NCBI RefSeq assembly: GCF_028583425.1
Contig: NC_072807.1
Span: 33,113,001 to 33,177,000 of the forward strand
Source: Eublepharis macularius
Lineage: Eukaryota; Chordata; Lepidosauria; Squamata; Eublepharidae
DNA: 64,000 nucleotides
Reading direction: 5' to 3'
The notes under the pieces are model-generated. The model saw only the letters and a list, made by a program, of their open reading frames with translations, had not been told where the DNA came from and made no database searches. A program made the translations under genes and the position numbers. Of the stretch, positions 58,130 to 64,000 are shown piece after piece. Each line of letters begins with the position of its first letter. Position 1 is the stretch's first letter.

Positions 58130-59620
58130 TAATTTCCCCCCCCCGCCCCCAGCTCGCCCCGTTCTTTCTCCGTGGTGATCGACCTGTCAGAAAGGGGGCG
58201 CCAACTTTGGGGTCTCCACCCACAATCCGGTAAACCGCTGCAGCAGCTTGGCCTGCGGAAGTCAGCTTCTCAGCGCGCAGAGAAGAGAGCGCCGCCTTTT
58301 GAAGCTGCATTTGAAGGCACAGGAGGCAGTAGAAAAGTTGGCAACTCAAGCCCCTTGCAAGTTAGCACTACAAGCTCTGGATCTGCTGCTCGGCATCGCC
58401 ACGGCGAGTCGACCAGTGCTGCAGATGAACCCATAACCGAGTCTGCGAAGGAGCCTGCGTTGGCGCGCACAAGAGCAGGAGCTGGGTGCAAAGCTGGCAA
58501 CCCAAGCCCCGCGTCGCAACCGTCGCAAGCTCCCGGGTCTGGTGCTTGCAGTCGCCACGGCGCGCTGACCGTTGCTTCAGATCGCCCCGTCTGCGAAGGG
58601 GGCTGCATTGGAACGCACAAGAGCAGGCGCCGGGTAAAAAGTTGGCAGCCCAAGTCTCCAGGCGCAGCCGCCGGCTCTGGTGCTGGTCCAGCCAGGGCGC
58701 GCCCGGCAGCTGCTCCAGAGCGACCCTCCCGGGAAAGAAGCCCCCCAGCCTGGGGCCAGGCTGGAAGTGCCCCGCTGCGCCCTCCCCTCCCCGCTGGGAG
58801 CTCCAGCCCAGCCCCGGGTGGGAGGCGGGGAGAGGCGTCCCCTGGCGCAGCGGGAACGGCTGCCGGCACTTTGCTGACACCAGCGGTTCTGAGCGCCACG
58901 CCGTCCTTGAGCGGGCCGGATCCGCCGCCCGCGAGAAGCCCCGTTTGGCTGGCTGGCTGGCTGCGGGGGGGACGTGGCCAGCCGCCGCCGCCAGAGAGAG
59001 CCGGAGAGGAGCGCCGTCCCCGCAGCGTCTCCTGGACGAGAGAAAAGTCAGAGCCGGGGAGGACGGGATGCTCTGATCTGTAGTGATCTGCCATGAAGAA
59101 GCTGAGCTGGGCAGGGAAGAGGAGGAGGAGGGGGGAGGAGGGGGAGGGCCGGCTGGTGACACCCACCCCCGAGCACACAGCAGGGCTCTTGGGGGGCTGC
59201 TGAGAAGCCCGGCATGAAGCACGCCGGGGCAGCCGGGGCTCAGCGGGCACTGCCAAGCCAAGCTGCTCACCCAGACCCGAGGATCCAGTCTTCCCCGGGA
59301 CCTGCCGGCTTGGCGACTTTTTGACTCGGGGGCTGCATGGAGACCCCAGCCTGGCTCTGATCTCTCCCCCTCCTCACGAGAGCTCTGGAGCAAGAAGCTG
59401 CCCTCCGAGATGCACCCGGGAGACTTCGAGCCAGTGGGCTCCTCCTCGTCGGTGGCTGCCTGGCCCCAGGAGACGACTCCCGAAGGAGCAGAGCCCGCGC
59501 CGGTGCTGCCCACCACAGCCCAGTCCCGGATGGAAAACTTCAGGAAGGTGAAGACATCCGAGGAGGAGAGCCCCTTGCCCTTCTCCGACTTGCCCTCCGA
59601 TGTGGTGGAGATGAAGGTGA
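58130..59620. promoter_or_regulatory. RPP25: CpG island shared by RPP25 and possibly an upstream SCAMP5 exon
   Basis: About 1.5 kb of strongly G+C- and CpG-rich DNA ending inside the RPP25 coding region. On the minus strand a good donor (GTCTGG followed by GTGAGCAGC) sets a possible exon edge at 59271. In human, RPP25 and the SCAMP5 first exon are head to head and overlap, so this is a plausible second SCAMP5 promoter. Open frames of 300-460 codons on both strands are products of the composition. Confidence 0.6.
58320..58690. repeat. Three-copy tandem repeat, unit about 150 bp, in the CpG island
   Basis: Landmarks AGTTGGCAACTCAAGCC, AGCTGGCAACCCAAGCC and AGTTGGCAGCCCAAGTC recur near 58336, 58492 and 58640. 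Shared neighbours are CTCTGG, CGCCACGGCG and CGCACAAGAGCAGG. Copies are diverged. Confidence 0.7.
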
Positions 59621-60132
59621 AGGAAGGGAGCAAGATCCGGAACCTCATGGGCTTTGCCATGTCCAAGATGGGACTGGAGGCCACCAGGCAGATTGTCTTC
59701 AGCGGCTGCGGAAGGGCGGTCACCAAAACGGTGACCTGCGTGGAGATCATGAAGAGGAAACTGGGTGGGCTTCACCAAGTCACCAAGGTGCAGTACAAGA
59801 CTTTGCTGGAGGTCTGGGAGAACAAGGACCTCCAGCCCGATGGCCACAGGGAACACCTCACCGTCCACAAGAACGTGCCCTCCATCTGCATCCTGCTGTC
59901 CAAGGATCCGCTGGATCCAAACCAGATGGGTTACCAGCCCCCTGATCATCCAGAGGACCTGTGGGTGGATGAAACAGACACGCTGGAGGAGAGGTCTGGC
60001 TCTTTCCCAAAGGGGGTCAAGAGAAGGTTGGCATCGCCACCACATGAAGAAGAAGAGGAGCAGCATGCCAAGAAGCCACCATTGCAGGTACAAGACCATC
60101 AGGAGGACTTGGGGACCATGGCGGGTTGTTGA
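59530..60132 (+). CDS. RPP25: RPP25, RNase P/MRP subunit p25 (Alba family), single exon
   Basis: Rpp25 forms a heterodimer with Rpp20 that binds the P3 domain of RNase MRP RNA and RNase P RNA. It acts in the nucleus and nucleolus in pre-tRNA and pre-rRNA processing. From the Met at 59530 the protein has 200 residues (human about 199) and begins MENFRKV as in human. The Alba domain spans about 25-125: basic strand KVKEGSKIRNLM (29-40), FSGCGRAVTKTVTCVEIMKR (57-76), and NVPSICILLSKDPLDPNQMG (115-134), which closely follow human. The C-terminal third is acidic and Pro-rich and diverges. The frame extends upstream to another ATG at 59410, adding 40 Pro/Ala/Ser-rich residues. I prefer 59530 because it matches the family N-terminus. 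No intron, as in mammals. Confidence 0.93.
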   Translation: MENFRKVKTSEEESPLPFSDLPSDVVEMKVKEGSKIRNLMGFAMSKMGLEATRQIVFSGCGRAVTKTVTCVEIMKRKLGGLHQVTKVQYKTLLEVWENKDLQPDGHREHLTVHKNVPSICILLSKDPLDPNQMGYQPPDHPEDLWVDETDTLEERSGSFPKGVKRRLASPPHEEEEEQHAKKPPLQVQDHQEDLGTMAGC

Positions 60133-60225
60133 CATGGATGCGCAATTGGAAATCCAAGCCATATGTCATTTACGCAGTCTGTGTAGAAAATCCTCATGCT
60201 CCAGACTTGTAGCAGCCTGATAATG

Positions 60226-60231
60226 AATAAA
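60226..60231 (+). terminator. RPP25: RPP25 polyadenylation signal
   Basis: AATAAA 94 bases after the stop codon, followed by G/T-rich text (GTCTCGTGCAATGTG). This gives a very short 3' UTR. Longer forms cannot be excluded. Confidence 0.6.
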
Positions 60232-60739
60232 GGGGCAATGGAACTGCAATTTTACTCTGTAAATGGTCTCGTGCAATGTGCAAGGAGAAGCAGCTGGAAA
60301 AAACTTAACTGGTGAGGAGGTCCTTCCTTTCCCATCCAGACCACTGAGTGGTTTTTAGAATTCTCTTTCCTACATCAAATGGGTGAGGGTAGGTCCATTT
60401 AGACAGGCAGTGGTGGCATGTTAGGGGAGGAGAGAGACCGTTTCATGTGCACATGGTTGAGGCGAGGAGGGTATCTTTTTTTCTTTTTTTTTTGCATGGT
60501 GTACAATGTGGCTGTCGAAGGGCAATGATGAGTAGTGCAATGCCATGTGAAGAGCAGTTCCGGCAAGACAGGGTTATGTCTTCCGGTGAGAGATGACCTT
60601 TGTGCCTGTTAATGTATCGCTCTAGTGCCATCAGTGCAAAGGGTGCTTGAAAGACAGCAAGAACTCGGTTCTCTGCCTTGAGGAACATACAGTTTTTTAA
60701 AAAATTGAGGCAAAGGACACAGCAAAGGGTGGGGTGGTT

Positions 60740-60870
60740 TAGGTGGGTAGCCGTGCTGGTCTGCAGCACAACAGTAGGGTTTTAGTCCAGTGGCGCCTTA
60801 AAGACAATCAAGATTTTCAGAGTGTAATCTCTCGAGAGTCAGAGCTCCCTTCTTCAGAGCGAGGGAAATG
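60740..60870 (-). mobile_element. PLE-type end, degraded hammerhead
   Basis: Plus text GGTGGGTAGCCGTGCTGGTC, AGTCCAGTGGCGCCTTAAAG and GAGCTCCCTTCTTCAG. Same type as 12203-12411 (GGGAGCTC stem II), with a worn core. Confidence 0.6.
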
Positions 60871-62275
60871 CATAATGTGGAATTATTATAGGAGAGAGTG
60901 CCAGCCACTAACTTAGATTCCTTTAAAAGGGAATGAGGGGAATTTGTGGAAGGGAGGTCAACCTGTCGTTTTGAGCCATAGCGATTCAATAGAACCTCAG
61001 TGGTCTGAGGCAGTCTATCTCTAAAAGCAGTTGCAAGGGGTGACAATGTCATGGAGATGCTTTGGCCTCTGTGCCCCCAGATTTTGGGTTCTGCTGGGGC
61101 ACTTTGCAAAACATGCTGGTTTAGACGGACCATGAGCCTGACCCTTCGTAGGTGTCCTTATGAAGGACCAGAAGCTGGTGATAAATTGATGGATATTTGT
61201 TTGTCTGAAGAAGACCCAGAAAGCTGCCTGTGTGAGCATTTAATTTTTATTGTTTTACAATTGCTTCTAACAAAGCACATGGGAGCCCAGATACACACTA
61301 GGACTGAGGTAAATAATGGAGCAATATTCAGTGTGTTTCTCTGCCCTGATCACTGTTAGCACATCAGGTGTTAAAAGAGACACACACACCCCGCCCCTAT
61401 TGAACTGAATCTGTTACCTTCTGTACTGAGACATTTTGGAGGGAAGAATGATAGAAATTAATAAAATGATACATAGCATGGGTGGGGGGAAAGGTTTATT
61501 TCCTCCTTCTCCCATTTTGTGATTTGTATATTTGTCTAGTTGAAATATTTGTATGCCACCTCTCTAAATTCAGTTTCAAGCAGTTTCCGATCAAACATAG
61601 AAAACATGGTATATGAATAATCAGTCTAATGCTATAACAGTAAGAACCGTATAGATAAAAAACCAGCAGGGAATAATAAATGGTGCAAGGAAAAGGCAAC
61701 CGATGGTTTTAAGAGGTGGGGAAACTTTCGCCAGAGTTTGGGGCTTTGGAGTTTTAAAAAAGATGAGCAGGGAATGAGGTACACTAGAAGTTTATAAGAT
61801 TATAAGGCATACAATAAATTCGATAAAACCATCTAAAATGTCGCCGTTAGTGGCTGAAGGAAGGGAAGCTACCGTGAGAGGCTTTCGTGCCCTTCTGTGG
61901 GCTTTCTGGGACATCTGTTTCACCACTGGACGGTGGGCTAGGCAGTTCGAAGGATTTTAAGTGCAATTAATGTCGGGTCATTTTAAAATGGTTTACCTTT
62001 TGTAGTATTTAGTGTGGCATTGCTCAAAGCCTGTCGGCTAAATGAGCAGTATCATTAAAGTAAAGAAGGGTGGACTAGGTGGACTATTGATCTGATCCGG
62101 CAGGGCCTCCTTATATACTAACTGAAACAGCATAAAATGGCACAAAATCAGCAGATTTAAAACAAAATCTGAAAGACCAGCAGCTAAAGGATCGATTTAG
62201 ACAGGTCGAACATTCTAAAATTCAAAACAGGCAGAGAATAACACACAGCGATATTAGAGCTTGAGGTCCTGCGGA

Positions 62276-62510
62276 GACCCAGTTTGGTATAGCGGTTAGA
62301 GTGTGGGATTAGGATCAGGGAGGACCCAGGTTCGAAATCCACACTCTGCCATGGAAGCTTCCTGGGTGACCTTGGGCCAATCACACGCACTCAGCCTAAC
62401 CTACCTCACAGGGCTGTTGTGAGGATAAAATGTAGGAAAGGAGAACAATGAAAGCTGCTTTGGGTCTCCATTGGGGAGAAAGGCAGGGTAATAAATGATG
62501 TTAACAAATA
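62276..62510 (+). repeat. tRNA-derived SINE, nearly full length
   Basis: A-box TTTGGTATAGCGGTTAGAGT, B-box GGTTCGAAATCC, body CCTAACCTACCTCACAGGGC, tail GGGTCTCCATTGGGGAGAAA then A-rich. The best-preserved member of this family in the window. Confidence 0.85.
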
Positions 62511-64000
62511 AATACCATAGTAGAGTTCAAAACAGATGAAAAACTTTACTCAAACACATAATTGTTGTACCAGCTTCTGAAATGGTGACTTAGATGACTT
62601 GCGGGGGAGCGACATAAGGAAGGGAACATTGCTCACGGTAGTTAATGGAGGTTAAAGGCAGGTTAACCTCCAGGTTAAAGGCAATATTCCTCTGCAAACC
62701 TTTTTGCCTGGGGGAAGACGGGGAGGTCGTGTTGCTGTCATGCCCTGCAGGTGGGCTCCCCATAAGCATCTGGCTGTCCACTGCTGGAAATAGGATGCTA
62801 GGCTTAGTTGAGCTGATCCATCTGTGCCGCTCTTTTGATCTTGGGAAAACCGCAACATGTTTTCATTTCCAAGCTGTCTGCATTTCCTCAGGCTGAGCCA
62901 GAGATCTGTCCGGTTTTGAGAAACAGACCATGAGAACTCCTGCTCTCTTTTTCCTTGTTAAATATATGCTCTTTTTTTCTGAATCTCTCTGGAACTCTTA
63001 AACCCTCTTACAGCCCACGGAGCATTATCTTCCCTTGCTGGAAATTCTTGCAGAAAGGGATGGAGTGGGGTCGGGGGGGGGGGAGGGAGGCGGGGTGCAG
63101 CAAGGATGTTGTGTGAAGCAAATCATTCTGTATCTCTTTGCTTCTTGCAATGTGGTTGTGCTTATCATCCAATTTATTCCTTGCTGGAGCTGGGGAGGGA
63201 GAGTTTTGCATTGAATCAGAGTAGAATCCTTCTAAGTAGAGGAGGCTTGCGTTTGCTTGGATCTCAGCAGGTTCGACTCTCTTGCTAACCAATGTGTGTC
63301 TCTCCAGAATGAGAATCTAGGAGTATTTTCACAAGTGATGTGAAGATTGGCCCTTTTGTCAAGCGTCTGCCGCTTGTGATGGCTTCCGCAATACAGAAAG
63401 GAGAAAAAGAGATTTTTCAGTCTGGTTGAGGGAGGTTTTTGTGAGCTTTGAATAGGAATTTGCATACATTTTCAGCTTTCAGCTAGGAATACTGAGAAGG
63501 TTGGTTTCATTGCCATTTAAGCTTTCATAACAGGGGGGTAGTCCCCACTTTCTGCTATAAGCAAGCCACTGTCCTGGAAGACAGGCCATGACTGGAGGAC
63601 CCAGTGGCATACCTAACAAAATAAATTTGTTATCCAATAAAGGAGATTGCTCAGTGTTAAGGGACACAAGCTGTTTGCACACAGTGTCCTCGCCTTCCAT
63701 GCTTAGCATCTCCTATTTAAAGAATTTTTGGGACGGATCCCTGCCTAAGACCATGGGAAACTTTTTACTTCCAAGTAGATCCTGTCATCACCTTGTTTGC
63801 CACAGCGGCCAACCAACTTTCTCCATGAAGCCATAGACCAGGTGAAAGGACAAAAGAAACCTCCCCCAGCTGCCACCCCCTAGTAACTAGTTTTCAGAGG
63901 TACACTGCCTCTGGACATGGAGGTTCCATTTAGTAGCTGTGATTGTTATTTATTCATTATTCTCCTCCTTTCCATCCAAGGATGTCAAGGAAGAGAACAT

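Larger units (their letters stand above)
42400..58130. other. Gene-free stretches between the listed repeats
   Basis: The longer parts without a call are 42640-43410, 43520-44600, 45620-46680, 47650-49690, 50150-51360, 54000-55580 and 56300-57480. I see no exon, RNA gene or classifiable element there. Open frames up to about 180 codons occur but lack recognisable domains. If the long human-like SCAMP5 transcript exists here, this is intron. Confidence 0.5.
60232..64000. other. Downstream flank of RPP25
   Basis: Apart from the PLE end and SINE listed, it has worn LINE-like text (61530-61620, and 63880-63940 of CR1 type) and a G-run at about 63072-63100. I looked for COX5A, the expected next gene on plus, and did not find its first exon. 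Confidence 0.5.

Noticed and set aside
58172-59083. A 303-codon open frame on plus upstream of RPP25 as a possible gene
   Set aside because: It lies in a CpG island with low stop-codon density; both strands are open across it, the product is Ala/Gly/Pro/Arg-rich with a tandem repeat, and no domain is recognisable.
58368-59750. A 460-codon open frame on minus overlapping RPP25
   Set aside because: It runs antisense through the real RPP25 coding region and the CpG island; base composition explains it. Only a non-coding SCAMP5 exon is plausible here.
60232-64000. Search for COX5A, expected next to RPP25
   Set aside because: No mitochondrial presequence or conserved COX5A exon text is recognisable; probably beyond the right edge.

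Overview
This window is nuclear DNA from a vertebrate, almost certainly a squamate reptile (lizard-type genome). It has sparse, intron-split vertebrate genes, CpG-island promoters, and a dense mixture of tRNA-derived SINEs, 5S rRNA-derived SINEs, L2/CR1-type LINE tails, Penelope-like element (PLE) ends and many short hAT-type DNA transposons of kinds common in squamates. The species cannot be named from the sequence alone.

Three protein-coding genes are supported. (1) PPCDC (phosphopantothenoylcysteine decarboxylase), minus strand: only its first coding exon (2738-2878) is inside the window, with a CpG-rich promoter at about 4310-4800. The remaining exons should lie to the left. (2) SCAMP5 (secretory carrier membrane protein 5), minus strand, complete: six coding exons between 9420 and 19965 join into a 235-residue protein, the same length as the human protein. 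A non-coding first exon candidate lies in a CpG island at about 27.5 kb. A 3' UTR of about 3.9 kb probably ends near 5531. (3) RPP25 (RNase P/MRP Alba-family subunit p25), plus strand, intronless, 59530-60132, in a second large CpG island. The order PPCDC - SCAMP5 - RPP25, with SCAMP5 and RPP25 head to head, matches the conserved block at human 15q24 (COX5A-RPP25-SCAMP5-PPCDC) read in the opposite direction. COX5A would be expected just beyond the right edge.

The about 31 kb between the 27.5 kb island and RPP25 is gene-free and built largely from mobile-element remains. Many short non-autonomous hAT-type elements there keep exact 8-bp target duplications, and several are nested in older repeats. 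In human the SCAMP5 first exon lies against RPP25, so this interval may be the first intron of a longer SCAMP5 transcript; a good donor site on the minus strand at about 59270 fits that.

The most unusual signal is a set of PLE ends arranged as inverted repeats and carrying hammerhead-ribozyme cores (CTGAAGA - stem II - GAAA). At least three sequence types are present, two insertions have 12-14-bp target duplications, and several cores look intact. Other notable items are a perfect 310-bp tandem duplication in SCAMP5 intron 1, a five-copy minisatellite just inside that intron, and a three-copy roughly 150-bp tandem repeat in the RPP25 CpG island. I found no clearly novel gene system.
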